Positions 52,709-64,000 of a stretch of DNA of 64,000 nucleotides are shown here, one piece after another; position 1 is the first letter of the stretch; each line of letters opens with the position of its first letter. Under the pieces are notes generated by a model. It was not told the origin of the DNA. It worked only from the letters and a program-made list of their open reading frames with translations, and searched no databases. This DNA is from Dendrocalamus latiflorus (taxonomy: Eukaryota > Streptophyta > Magnoliopsida > Poales > Poaceae). Made by a program: the position numbers and the translations under genes. Location of the stretch: contig CM029644.1 of NCBI GenBank assembly GCA_017311315.1, forward strand, positions 26,493,606 to 26,557,605, read 5' to 3'.

Positions 52709-55700
52709 ATGACCCGATCCGAGATGCTCGCGGCGCCGCTCCCGCGATTGGCGATCTCGCTCGGTGGCGCCGGCCAGGTCTGTCTTTTCCGCAAGACCTC
52801 CGTCGAGGCCCTCACGCTCCCAAGGTTCGACCCCATTCTCCCCCATTTCTATCCACCGCCCCCAAATCCCAACCAGTGCATGCGGTGCGGGGGAAACCTA
52901 ACGACGATCTCGCCTCGCTCGTTGTCTCCGCAGTCCGCACGACGAGGCGAAGCTCGCCCGGGACATCGTGCCCATCTGCGACGACGGTAACGCCTCCAAA
53001 ACCCTCGCCGCTCACGTTCAATTGCTAGATCTAATGAATGCTTTCCTTTGCTTCACTACATGCCTGGGTGTGTGCGTGTTTCCTTATGTTTCTTCATTTT
53101 GGTTTTACCTACATGGAATCGCCCCTCTTGTCATAGATCCGAGCGACGTGCGTCAGGCCTATAGGCAATTTGTCCCTCCCGTTGTGGAGTTGTTCAATGG
53201 GGAGGAAGTGTTTGAGGACTTCTTCCACCAATATGTGTATGCCTCGTTTGGTAGCGATGATGTGGAGTCTGGTGCCGCTGGAAAGACACTTGAGAAAAAG
53301 GTAGCAACATACGTGTCATTACCTACTTTGCTCTCCTTGTGCACCATGCATGTTTCGAGAGTTGTCAGTGCTTTGAAATTTTAAAAACTAAATCTACTAT
53401 TGCATTTTACAAATGGTCCTATAGCTGTATAACCTGATTTATCAGAAATCCGGATCTTGCGGATCTGAGGCACGGCCATGGAGATAGTGAGGGGAGATGA
53501 CCGATGGCGGCCTGATCTGGGCATGGGCGACGAGGATTCGGGCGGTGAGCGCCGGATGAAAGAATTATGGGGTAACCTGCAAGTCTGCAACTATGTAACT
53601 TTTATTGATATTCAACTGGATGTTACACCTCTTAGTACTGCATCCTTGCAACTTGTTTATGGTCTATAAACAAGACATAGTCCTGGGCTCAATTACTATT
53701 TACTAGTACAATTCACAGGATCACATTATTGAAACCTAATAATCAGCGACATGTCCAAAGGGTACGATCTGGCCAAAATTCAGACACGAAACACACTTAA
53801 ACCAAATTCCTGAGGAGTAAAAACAACAACGTCACAGGTGAACACTAAAGTTAGCATGGCTTGAGGACTACTCTTATCCGAAAACAAGAAAACTGCTAGA
53901 GGACCGCGCTGCTTTATGACTCAGTGTTGTAAGTGGCCTTGTTCATCTCAAGTTCTCATGTTGATAATTATCAGCGAAGGGCTTCTACAATGATCCTTTG
54001 TTTGATTAAGATTGCAGTAACTTTCTGAAATTTGAACCTTATACAGACATTTGCTTGGGCTGAAAAACATCCTTCTGCTAGTGTATTTTTTTACTAGAAC
54101 TGCATGAATTGACTTTTGTCTCTTCTTCCCAACCTTTATTTATCCTGTTCATTGTGGCTGTACCATTAAAAAGTGCCCTCAAGTTAATACTCAATAGACA
54201 TTGTTCACAAGAACGTGTATGCAGAAATTGAAACAGAAGAAACTTGGAAATGAGGCCCTCATCTGAGCATTTTGTTTGCCTTTTCTGGATCCTTTTTTTA
54301 CCAGCAATTTTATATAAATTGGCACCTTTTCACTTCAGCTAATTAATGCAATGTTTAGCTGTCCTACACAATCTATGGCCGCATGACCTATTTAGTTGAA
54401 ATTACATTCTCTTTCATGGTTCTTGCTGTTACTGCAAGAGGGATGGTAGAACCACAAATATTGTTGTAATGATTGCTTCTTTGCGTTTGGGGTGTCTATA
54501 ACTATATGTGCATCTAAAAAATTTAATCCACCAGCAGTATCAATAGTTTTTAGGCTATTTTGTGTAAACCTTGATATTCAAGCATAAAAAGTATGCCTAA
54601 AAGCAATCTGATTCTGTGGGGTATTTTCATGATCACACTAATTCTGGGGAGACTGTTTCTTGCATGATCAGTAATAACAAAGAGGAGGCAATTACATTTT
54701 TTTCACTCTTTTTTTGGCCAGAAATTACTTGTTTCAACAGGTAATCTTGTGCAATCTTTTCCACTCTGTTTTATGTTCTTGCAACTTATGCTCAACTAGC
54801 AAAAGTTTTGGATACACAATCTTAGGCACGCTCCTGATGACTGTTTGGGTTGTAGTTGTACCCTTTCCTGATTATCAAAGGTTGGAATCAGGATAATACT
54901 TGACAATTTATTTAGCGATGTATGGAATTGTCTAGCTATGTATAGAATTGTCTTACCAATGTGCTGATTAATATCCGTGGATGTTTGAATTGTTTATCTA
55001 TGAAGGAATGAAGAAATTTATTCAGCACCTTTCATACCAACAGTGTTCACCAAGGCGCTAGGCTCTAGTTGGGTGTGGGCGGCAGACCAGACCAGTGCCT
55101 AGTGCCTAATCGCCGATTAGGCGGGGCTAGGCGGCCGCCTAGGTAGGATAAATTGGCTAGGCGGGCGAGGCGGGAGGGTGTCGCGCGGCACCTAGGCGGG
55201 CTAGGTGGCCGCCTTTTAGAACACTACATACCAGTGCTTCCTTTACATCCATATGTAATTCTGATGTGACTAGGCATCTCTAGCAATCTGTTTTTTTTTG
55301 TCTGTTAACCAAGTTTTGGTTGCTACATGGCAGGTTGTTAATACAATTTTCTATGAATTGGAAGATACTGAAACATATACCTTGAGTTCCCTTTCGAGGT
55401 GAGAAATGAGAACTTCATTTAGGTTAGAACTGCTACTATCTTTACATCAAATGACACATCCTTTGGTATTAGCAGGTTAGGGGAAATTACAACTGAAGAT
55501 CTTGAGGACAGTGGATGCATTAAATTGACTGTCAATTCATCAAAATGTTACCTTAGTTACTGTACAGTCTCAATGCTTGGGTCAAATACTGGACCCATCA
55601 TATTATTGCAAGTAAATATGATTGTGCCTTATTTTTTCACAAATTCATTGTTTCGCCCGCTTGCAGCCAGTTCATTTGAAATTTCTAGATAATGACTAGT

Positions 55701-56435
55701 TCTGATTATGTGTCTAGACCTTCATGTACATACTGTCTGCTGCTGCAGAATTCGTTGAGCTTCCTGTGCACCACACCAATATGATTTTTACTATTTTCTT
55801 TTCTTTTTTTTTTAAAATCAAGTATCCCTCTACTTTTTTTCATAGAATAGTTGAAACTGCTGTCTTCAAAATTATTTTGGTTACTTTTGGACAAACACTG
55901 TCAGTCCTTAGAGATGAAAAAAATTATTTTGACCTATTTTATTCTTCTTTCCTTTCAAGGGTTTATCAACTTTTATTTTTTTGTGATGTCTTGATTTTGA
56001 TGGAGAGAAATTAGCGTACAGCCAGTTCATAAAAGCATTTTGATCTAGTATGCCCTGAACTTGATTCATGTCGTGCTGTGATGTTTTGTTACATTAACTC
56101 TCGTTGATGGTTCAGGATAGCTTCAATCGAGAACTTTGCGAAAAGATCCTGTATTCAGTTTATCATCATCACATTGATGGCGCACATGTTAAAGGAAATT
56201 TACTCTTTCAGGTAAATGGAGTTAACCTCATATCTTGGTGATACTATTTGGTATGTTGTTTGGGTAATACTATGTGGTTTACCAGCATTTTCGTTATGAC
56301 AACAATGCGATGCACAATGAGGTAGTAATCCTTTTCCTTTCTATTTCTGCCTCACAGGTGAACTTCTCCAGAGAAATGTACAATGATGAAAGCATATGTA
56401 CTGACATGTGTGCCAATGGAAGATGGCTTTTTTAA
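52709..56435 (+). CDS. Unrecognised gene model of seven exons, 235 codons, fully open
   Basis: Proposed exons: 52709-52824, 52934-52986, 53137-53300, 55334-55398, 55476-55611, 56116-56211 and 56358-56435. All introns are GT-AG and all junctions keep the frame to the TAA at 56433-56435. The protein starts MTRSEMLAAPLPRLAISLGG, is acidic in the middle (DPSDVRQAYRQF; FFHQYVYASFGSDDVESGAA) and ends CANGRWLF. I do not recognise a domain, and there is no signal peptide or membrane segment. It may be a real small gene or a third captured fragment, as it follows the ORC5 and MLO pieces on the same strand. The 2-kb third intron holds further repeats. The last codons may be readthrough past a true exon end. 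Confidence 0.45.
53301..55333. other. Long intron or spacer of the unrecognised model
   Basis: Mostly AT-rich. A GC-rich patch at 53440-53570 looks inserted, and a GC-rich palindromic element lies at 55050-55225. No other gene. Confidence 0.4.
55050..55225. repeat. GC-rich palindromic insertion (GGCTAGGCGGCCGCC type)
   Basis: Repeats of GGCTAGGCGG/CCGCCTAGG words lie between CAAGGCGCTAGGCTC and GGCCGCCTTTTAGAACACT, in AT-rich surroundings. This type is often seen as a small repeat in plant introns. Superfamily uncertain. Confidence 0.5.
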
Positions 56436-57602
56436 AGTGATATGTGACATTTGCAAATGATCACACATGTGAATTTCTTGATTTCAGGTTTTCTTTGTTA
56501 ATTTCTTATCTGCCATTATTGTTATGTCTTTGGGACTATTCTTTTTTCTCAGAAGCTCTGGATGCTGAAAGAAAACAGTTAGTGTAGCACACTAGCACTG
56601 CAGCGTAATTATTGTAGTATTACATTTTTAGATAAACGTCTATAGTAGCCTGATATGCTATCTCCATTTTAGATGGCGTTTAGTTAGCGGTTGAAAATGT
56701 TGTATTTGAGAGGGCATTTTGGGAATTTCCCAATTGAAAAAGAAAGGGATGAAACCCTAGAGGTGGGGCCCATCGGTCTGTGATACGCGAAGAGATAAGG
56801 TGAGGAGACTTTGTCTCCTCCCCGATAGCTTCCCGTTCGCTCCAGTGGACTCTCATGCGTGCAGCTTCGGCGCGGCGGTTTCGCCCAGATCCGGATTCTT
56901 CGGCGGCTATTGGAGGGAGGCGGCGAGGGAGGCGAGAGATGGAGGCGCGGCAGGTCCGGGCTCCTCGGGGCCGACCGCACGCGTCACCCCTCGCAGACCC
57001 CGCTTCCTCTTCAAAAGGCCGAGGCTCTCCATGGTTGGATATAGAGCTTTTCCGATCTGGTTTTGCCACCTCTTGCGTCTTCTTCTACCTCTCCGGTTTT
57101 GGGTTGTGAGGAGGTTGGAGTTTTCAGTTCCATCTCCGATTGAGGGCTTCTTCCGTTGGTTTTCAACTGCCCTTTGCGGGGTTGTGATTCTGGAGGATTG
57201 AAGACTGACCCGAGTTGAGGGAAGAAGAGAGTGGTATCTCTCTGCAGCTCTTGTGCGCGCTTGGCCAGTGCGCACGTTGCGGTCTTGTGCGGCATTCCCT
57301 GATCTTCGACTCCGGCTGCGGTTTCACGTTGTCGGTGAGGGCTTTGTATCTCCGAAGGCCACACCCCTCTTCTTCATCGGCACAGAGGGGTGATAGGTTT
57401 TCTGGGACAGCGATTTCATCGTGCCTTGCCCTATTTTTCAATTTGATCTTCGGATTGATTTACATCAGGGCGGTTTTGAGTACCGTCTGCTTCGTGAGTA
57501 TATCTGTTCTCTACAAGTTCAGCAGTTATCCTTGATCTTTTAGTTCTGTTCAAGTGACAGAGGGCTGCTGTATATGTTGATTGGCTCGATATATACTATG
57601 AT
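56436..57602. other. Spacer with a GC-rich, exon-like block
   Basis: 56770-57530 has several overlapping open frames on both strands (for example a 133-codon frame at 56800) but no recognisable domain. It may be a leader or a captured fragment. No gene supported. Confidence 0.35.
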
Positions 57603-57700
57603 GCATGGACACGGATACGTCGACACGACACTGACACGGGAATTCGCCGTTTTCCCAAAATTACCGATACGGCGATACGGCTATATATATTTAAATAATA

Positions 57701-57800
<100 letters not shown>

Positions 57801-58559
57801 TATTTTCTATGTTTCCACATGCTTATTAAACTGAAATAATGTAAATTGTAAACTTGTAATTTGTAAAGTATAAGTTCCTCTCTAGCACTAGAATTAGCGG
57901 CTTCCTTTTTTCTAGAATGATGAAACAAGCAATCAGGCACAAGTTTGCTAAATACCTAAATACATATTGCTGGCTTACTGTAGTCTGCATCTCAACCCTA
58001 AATGCTAAAACAAAGAAGCGGGGAGATGATACCTCGGTGGCGCGGGGATGCCGGCGGCGCGCGGGAGAAAGTCGTCAGCACGCGGGAGAAAGTCGTCAGC
58101 ACGCGGGAGAAAGCCGACGGGCGGTGGTGCGTGGGAGAAAGCCGACGGGCGGCGGCAAGGTACGAGAGCTGGCGGGAGCAGGCGGCGGCGAGGTGCGGGA
58201 GCGGGCGGCGGGAGAAAGCCGATGGGCGGCGGTGAGGTGCAGGAGCCGGCGGGCGGCGGCAAGGTGCGGGAGCGGGCGGCGGCGTGAGCGGCCGATGCGG
58301 AGAAGCACGAGCGTGCGAGCGCGATGGGAATGAGGTGCTCGGTATCCGGGGCGGGAGGTTAGGGTTAGGGCAACACCCGTGCGTGCGTTATGGGCCGGCC
58401 TGGGCCGACCGTGTCCTGGGCCATTCCTGGGCCGGCTGTGTCCAGGTCGTGTCCGACTCGTATATTTAGAGTGTCCGACACGTGTCGAGAATTTTAATAA
58501 TTAAAATTAATTCTGAAATCGGTCGATACGTCGCCGACACGTGTCCAAGACGTGTCTGT

Positions 58560-58600
58560 GTCGTATCCGTGTCCGACACGGTGTCGGACACGGATACGAC
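58560..58600. repeat. 41-bp palindrome
   Basis: GTCGTATCCGTGTCCGACAC at 58560-58579, one spacer base, then its exact complement at 58581-58600. It lies just inside the right end of the TIR element. Confidence 0.92.
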
Positions 58601-58621
58601 AGTTTTGAGGCGTGTCCATGC

Positions 58622-59720
58622 TACATAGGGTATATATATGCTCTGTGATGATCTAGTCATAATCTGAACAGTGATCTTGATTAAAGAGTTAGTTTGAGCT
58701 CTATTTGTGTGATACTACTGACAGATCCGTAGCAAGTCATATGCTTGTTGAGAAGAAGTGTTAACATGCAATTGAGTCTGTTGATTTTGCAATAGTTTCT
58801 ATACAGTTCAGTTTAGATCAGATTACCTTTGTGCAGTAATATTTTCTATATCAATTCAGTCTTTCTGTAAACTGTAATTGCTTGCTATTCATTATCCCGA
58901 AATCTGATAAAGTACTGTATATTTTTGCATGTGAACATTTAGACTGATATTCAGATTAGATATCATTTATTCTTGGTTCTGTCAGTTGGAAAACCTTTAG
59001 AGCTCAAACTCTGGTTTTAATCATAAGATCATTCATGAATAGATATGACATAGGCATGAGAAGGCCAAGATTTCAGATCTTGAGCAACTCTGTTCTGAGA
59101 GCAATACCAAAACAATTAATTTATTTCATGCTAGAATTAATTGTTATATTGGTTGAAGATCTGCTGTGTGTGTTGTTTTCAGCAGATTTATGGTCATATA
59201 TATTGAATATTCATTTGCATATGAATGGCAATGTGATATTACATAGTTTTATGCAATGTATGCTATTCTTGCTTTTTTTGGAATCATGTTGTTTATACGA
59301 TTATAGTGGCTGGAATTAAATATGAAAATATGCTTATACCGCAATTTTTTACAACAGAGAACACATGGTGGTTATGACTTAATGAGTGCTGCACCGCTAT
59401 TATTACAATCTGATTACTAACTATTGTTTTTTTAGTATAATAGTTAGCACCATATTTTATTAAAGAAACTCAACAACCAGTTCACATCACTTGACATCAA
59501 ATGTGCTTAAGCACAGATGCAGATGCAGTAGCAGAATCACGGAAAAGAAGCTAAAGAGAAGAAAATAAATACTCTTTCAGTAGTTAGCGGCACCTTTAGT
59601 TTTCCACCCAGCTGACCTGTTTCTAAAATCACTTCTTGATCCCACTTGGAACAGCAGAATTTAATTGTGTTATTCATGCTTCTTGCCAATGGCAGGGCCA
59701 AGACTAATATACTACATATG
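58622..59720. other. AT-rich spacer
   Basis: No gene, repeat or RNA recognised. Confidence 0.4.
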
Positions 59721-59966
59721 CTCCATTCTTTTTTACTTACGTTTTTGACTTATCACGGTCTCCGAGATGCGACTTTGACTGTTACTTTTATAACTTTACA
59801 TTAAGATATATTAATGAAATTATAATACTTTGAAAGCATTTTTGGTGACGAATTTGATGATATAATTTTCATATAGTCAATCTAAATATTTTTAAACATA
59901 TTAGCCGTCAAATTTCAGAAAGTTTGACGACACGAATTCTAGGATGTCAAGTAAAAAAGAATGGAG
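59721..59966. mobile_element. MITE with 18-bp inverted ends
   Basis: CTCCATTCTTTTTTACTT at 59721 and its complement AAGTAAAAAAGAATGGAG ending at 59966. 246 bp, non-coding, with a layout like Stowaway MITEs. The TA target site is only partly evident. Confidence 0.8.
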
Positions 59967-60155
59967 TAGTTACAAATATATGTGGTGTCTATTTCTTTAA
60001 ATTCTTCATATGTTATGACCTATTTTCACCGATTTTTTCAAATTTTGAGCCTTTTTGAAAAAAAATTTGTGGTGTCTACACACCCCATAGCTTTCTCCAT
60101 CCCTGTACCACTGCTTACTGCCATCCTCTCTCAGATCACATGAGTTGGCCCCATA

Positions 60156-60251
60156 CAGTATGATTCTAAAAGAATTACATTGTTAGTACATCTATCTAAT
60201 GTTCAGTATGATTCTAAAAGAATTATATTGTTAGCACATCTACCTAACGTT
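60156..60251. repeat. 48-bp tandem duplication
   Basis: Two adjacent copies of CAGTATGATTCTAAAAGAAT ... TCTAATGTT with a few differences. They are followed by an 86-codon frame (60180-60440) that I do not recognise and do not call. Confidence 0.8.
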
Positions 60252-60880
60252 CCAATTCAAATAAGACATATAATGAAAATCAACACTGTTGTGTATGCTA
60301 ACCTTAAAACTGTAAATTATGATACTAATGTTGTTTGGCTTTATCATTTGGACCACAGTTTAGTTGAGAAATTGATCGATTTTCCCTCTTGTGGGAAAAA
60401 AATATATCCTATGCATCAACCTGGTTCTCATATCATGTAGTTTTTGTACATCCATTAATCCAATTGGTTATGTACATACAGTAACAGGGAATAATTGTAT
60501 TTCATTTGTCATATACTGGTTGGGTGTTTATATTTTACTGAGCAAATTGATGTATTTCTTTTAGGGCCCTTTTGGAAAGGTCGTTGTTTTGCACTAATGC
60601 TACAAAAGTATTTAAAATAAGAAGTATTTGTTTCATTTTATCATTACAGATTATATATGATATCAAATGCCAGTTTTACCTTGTTTTGGTGATGTACTAT
60701 AGAACAATATTACTGTAATGGAGATTAAACTTTCTATTGGAGGCTTTCATTTTTTCGTGGCACACTTGAAATTTATCAAAAGCCATAAGACTTGATATTA
60801 ATGTGTAAAGTTTTATGACTCAACTATCTAATAGTAAAGTTTTATCTGTTGTTTAATATAAATTGCTAATTTTTCTTCTA
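60252..60880. other. AT-rich spacer
   Basis: Apart from the doubtful frame ending at 60440, nothing is seen before the inverted duplication. Confidence 0.4.
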
Positions 60881-60887
60881 ATATCTT

Positions 60888-61118
60888 ATGATTCAAGCAT
60901 TTACTGAGACTGATTTCTCTTTACGTTACATTGAATACAAAAAGCTTCGTACTCATCTTTGTGTTCTTACTGATACACTAAACAAATCAAAGACAATACA
61001 GAACATAAGTGGTGGTGAAATTTTTTATGGTTTGCTAAAAGTGGTGGCGAAAGGGCATAAGATGTTTATTGAGAAGAAATCTATCTCAGAGAATTACAAT
61101 GAAAAACGTGAACACTAA
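60888..61118 (+). pseudogene. Unrecognised coding stretch, left arm, first block
   Basis: 77 codons (AFTETDFSLRYIEYKKLRTH ... IFYGLLKVVAKGHKMFIEKK). The matching stretch on the right arm is cut by the window end, and its frame looks broken. It is likely an exon of an unrecognised plant gene. No domain recognised. Confidence 0.4.
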
Positions 61119-61660
61119 ATTATAGTGAAAGTATATACTATTTACAAACTACTTTTGGCGTATATAAATTTTCAACATTGTGAATGTTCTAATGGCAGGA
61201 GATGACTAAGAAAAAAACTTATATTCATAGATTTCATGGATGATAGATTATTAGTTTTTGTTGACATGAACCACTCTTGTATATTATTAAAAAAATCGAT
61301 TGAAGAGTTAGGATATTCTTTGAAAATTTTCACACTCAGATTTGTATAAAATATTGAAAAACAAGATGAACTCACGTTCTTATAGTCTCTCACAGCTTTC
61401 TGTACTTAGCCTTTACCTTAAGCTTCTCAGAGGATGTGAAGGGTTAGTGGACAATCGAGATTTTCATTAGTTAGTTTATATTTTTTCTTTTAAAATTCTT
61501 ATTTTACTAAAATAAAATTGTAGGTACCGAACATTTGCTGAGTTTCTTATCAATGGCGTTCAGCTTGTTAGAACAATCATAATAACACATTCTCATGATT
61601 TAGGCTAAACTTAAAACTGTTGGCAATCTGACTGCCAGTAGGTGTAGGCTAGAAAAGAGT

Positions 61661-61930
61661 TTGATGTATATTTTTATGAAAGTGCAAAGGGAGGGTCTGA
61701 ATTGGGATGTGTTAATTAGGTTGCATGATTTCAAGGTATATTGTGGTTGCGCCGAGGTGACCAAACCTACAACTAGAAAGCATGGTACTGATGGGTGGAT
61801 AAGAGATTGCAAAAAGCTTGCTACTATATGGAAAATCATATTTGAAGCAAATGGTGTAAATTCCCTTTATTTGAGTCATTTGCTAGATACTTTGGAGGGT
61901 GTGAAAAGAGAACATATGCTCCTTGAATGA
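61661..61930 (+). pseudogene. Unrecognised coding stretch, left arm, second block
   Basis: 89 codons with QREGLNWDVLIRLHDFKV, TRKHGTDGWIRDCKKLATI and LLDTLEGVKREH. It is about three-quarters identical in residues to the right-arm copy (62970-63281). The retained similarity suggests a real exon of a host gene that I cannot name. Confidence 0.45.
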
Positions 61931-62969
61931 TTCAAAATATATGTGCAGACACCATCGGATAACAGAGAAAAAAATCTCCTATTAGTTAATAAAGATGTAT
62001 GAGTCGATGAGTCCTGCACAAAAAAACCTTTTGAGGATGATGTCAATGGGTTCTTGTCAAGTCTGAAAGAACAAGCTCGTATAGTCTGCATATATTTTTA
62101 AGAGAATAATGAGGTATCATATTAATTTATATGGAAAGCCTTACATGATTACAAGTTTTGGTTACTTTAAGTTTCAAAGAAATTTTACTACTCATGTGTC
62201 AGAATTCAAAAGAAAAAGTAATTACATTTATCAACATGTCTTGCTCTCTTTTTTAAGTAAGAATATCTGACTTGCAACTTTTATAAGTTAATGGAATCAC
62301 AAAATTTCTATGGAATCGTTTGGAATATGTTGTTTAAGTTCTTCTTGTTGACTTTGTGTTAAAAGTGATTAAGACATTACTTAAAAAAGGATATAATATA
62401 GGCGAAATATAAGTAATTATTCTTATTTACATGATTATTATTTTTGTTGCTAACATAATAAGATGTATTTTTTGCTTTTATGTAGACTTACAAGCTTAGT
62501 TCCCATGTAAATAAGAATAATTACTTACATTCCGCCTATATTACATTCTTTTTCAAGTCAGGTCTTAATCACTCTTGTTACAAAGTCATCAAGAAGAATT
62601 TGAAAAACATATTCCAAACGATTTTATGGAAATTTTGCGATTCCATTAACCTATAAAAGTTGCAAGTCAGATATTCTTGCTTAAAAAAGAGAACATGGCA
62701 TGCTGATAAATCCAATTAACTTTTCTTTTAATACATGAGTAGTAAAATTTCTTTGAAACTTAAAGCAGCTAAAACTTGTAATTAGATATAGCTTTCCACA
62801 TTGATTAATGTGATACCTCATTGTTCTTTTAAAAATATATGTAGACTGAACGAGCTTTTTCTTGCAGACTTGACAGCGAACCCCATTGACATCATCCTCA
62901 AAGTTTTTTTTGTTGTATAGGACTCATCGACTCATACGTCTTATTAACTAATAAGAGACTTTTTCTCTC

Positions 62970-63281
62970 TTATCTGATGGGATAAAGGTGGAGTCTGCAC
63001 ATATATTCTGAACTATTAAAGAGCGCATGTTCTTTTTTCACACCCTCCAAAGTGTCTAGCAGATCACTCAAATAAAGGGGATCTGCATCCTTTGCTTTAA
63101 ATATGATTTTCAATATACTAGCAAACCTTTTGCAATCCCTTATCCACCCATCGGTACCATGCTTTCTAGTTGCAAGCTTCGTCACCTCAGCGCCACCACG
63201 ATGTACCTTGAAATCGTTCAACCTAATTAGGCCATCCCAACTCAAACCCTCCCTTTGCGCTTCCATAAAAATATTCACCAA
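62970..63281 (-). pseudogene. Unrecognised coding stretch, right arm copy
   Basis: Mirror copy of 61661-61930: QREGLSWDGLIRLNDFKVHR, TRKHGTDGWIRDCKRFASI and LLDTLEGVKKEHALFNSSEY. The frame runs further at the C-terminal end than in the left copy. Confidence 0.45.
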
Positions 63282-64000
63282 ACTTATTGCTAGCCTACAC
63301 CCGCTGTTAGTTAGATTGTCAATAGTTTTGAGTCTGGCCTAAATCATGGGGATGTGGTATAGTGATTGTTCTAACAAGCTGAATGCCACTGATAAGAAAT
63401 TAGCTAATGTTCGGTCCCGGCAATTTTATTTTAGTAAAATAAGAATTTTAAAAGAAAATACAAACTAACTAATGAAGATCTCAATGGTGAACTAACCCTT
63501 CACATCACTCGAGAAGCTTAGGGTAGAGGTCAAGTACAGAAAGCTGTGACAGACCATAAGAACGTAAGTTCATCTGGTTTTTCCAATATTTTATATCCAA
63601 ATCTGAGCGTAGAAATTTCAAAAGAATATCCAAACTCTTCTTCAATATACAAGAGTGGTTCATGTCAACAAAAATTGATAATTTAACATCCATGGAATCT
63701 ATAAATATAAGCTTCTCCTTGGTTATCTTCTACTATTAGAACATTCACAATATTGAGAATTTATATATGCTAAAAGTAGTTGGTAAATATTACATACTTC
63801 TGTTATAATTTGGTGTTCACGTTCTTTATTATGATTTTTTTGATATAGATTTCTTCTCAATAAGTATCTTATGTCCTTTCGCCATCACTTTTAGCAGACC
63901 ACTGTAGAACACAAAGGTGACTACGAACCTTTTTGTATTCAATGTACTGTGAAAAGAAATCAGTCTTAGTCAATACTTAAATCATAAGATACCGGAAGCA

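Larger units (their letters stand above)
60881..64000. repeat. Large inverted duplication of gene-like sequence, right arm running out of the window
   Basis: Left arm 60881-62433 and right arm 62504-64000 are reverse complements, roughly 85-90% identical by eye, around a 70-bp centre. Near the centre, AAGTAATTATTCTTATTTAC pairs with GTAAATAAGAATAATTACTT. At the far ends, ATATCTTATGATTCAAGCAT (60881) pairs with sequence near 63965-63986. Both arms contain the same small coding stretches. The arms may extend further. Confidence 0.92.

Noticed and set aside
56800..57201. 133-codon ORF as a host gene
   Set aside because: Overlapped by equally long frames on both strands. No domain or splice structure that I could support.
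60180..60440. 86-codon ORF
   Set aside because: It starts inside a 48-bp tandem duplication, has no recognisable domain and no supporting signals. Too weak to call.

Overview
The window is nuclear DNA from a grass, probably a panicoid cereal or forage grass. This rests on the transposon families present (Tat-type Gypsy with an antisense gene, a SIRE/Opie-type Copia with a third ORF, hAT elements, small inverted-repeat MITEs), GC-rich plant coding sequence, GT-AG introns and AT-rich spacers. No intact, recognisable host gene is present. The region is a nest of transposable elements on the left and a set of duplicated or captured gene pieces on the right.

Layout. 1-11867 is a three-level nest. 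A Gypsy element of family B on the minus strand (LTR 11587-11867) holds a hAT transposon (right end at 11363). The hAT transposase gene is split by a non-autonomous Tat-type Gypsy, family A (423-11047, duplicated site GGAAT). Element A carries gag-protease with two stops, three tandem-repeat arrays, and a four-exon antisense gene whose introns keep the frame. 11868-17686 is AT-rich spacer with MITEs and one foldback. 17687-29882 holds a short-LTR Copia remnant split by a young, complete SIRE/Opie-type Copia (18121-29353, site CCGGT) with gag, pol and an env-position ORF. 29883-30789 is the end of a large LTR on the minus strand. 30790-33639 is the 5' part of a second family-B Gypsy, itself hit by a 1155-bp hAT derivative (site CCTGACGG). 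33640-38690 is a decayed, 5'-truncated Copia. 39595-43205 holds rearranged relatives of the SIRE-type LTR. 43597-48671 is a 5.07-kb probable solo LTR (site ATGAT).

From 48677 the sequence changes character. It runs through a GAAAC-rich repeat that switches strand, a MITE, and then a block of plus-strand gene pieces: an ORC5 first exon with a frameshift joined to six exons of an MLO gene, followed by an unrecognised seven-exon model that is open throughout. After that come a TIR element with an (AT)n tract and a 41-bp palindrome, more MITEs, and a large inverted duplication (arms 60881-62433 and 62504 to the window end) of unrecognised coding sequence.

Most promising leads: (1) dense clusters of an 11-bp palindrome, CGGWASTWCCG, in the SIRE-type LTRs and again beside the leader of its third ORF; (2) the antisense spliced gene in a gag-only Gypsy; (3) the ORC5-MLO chimera; (4) the inverted duplication at the right edge, whose transcript would fold into a long hairpin. 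All identities come from reading translations by eye; no database search was possible.
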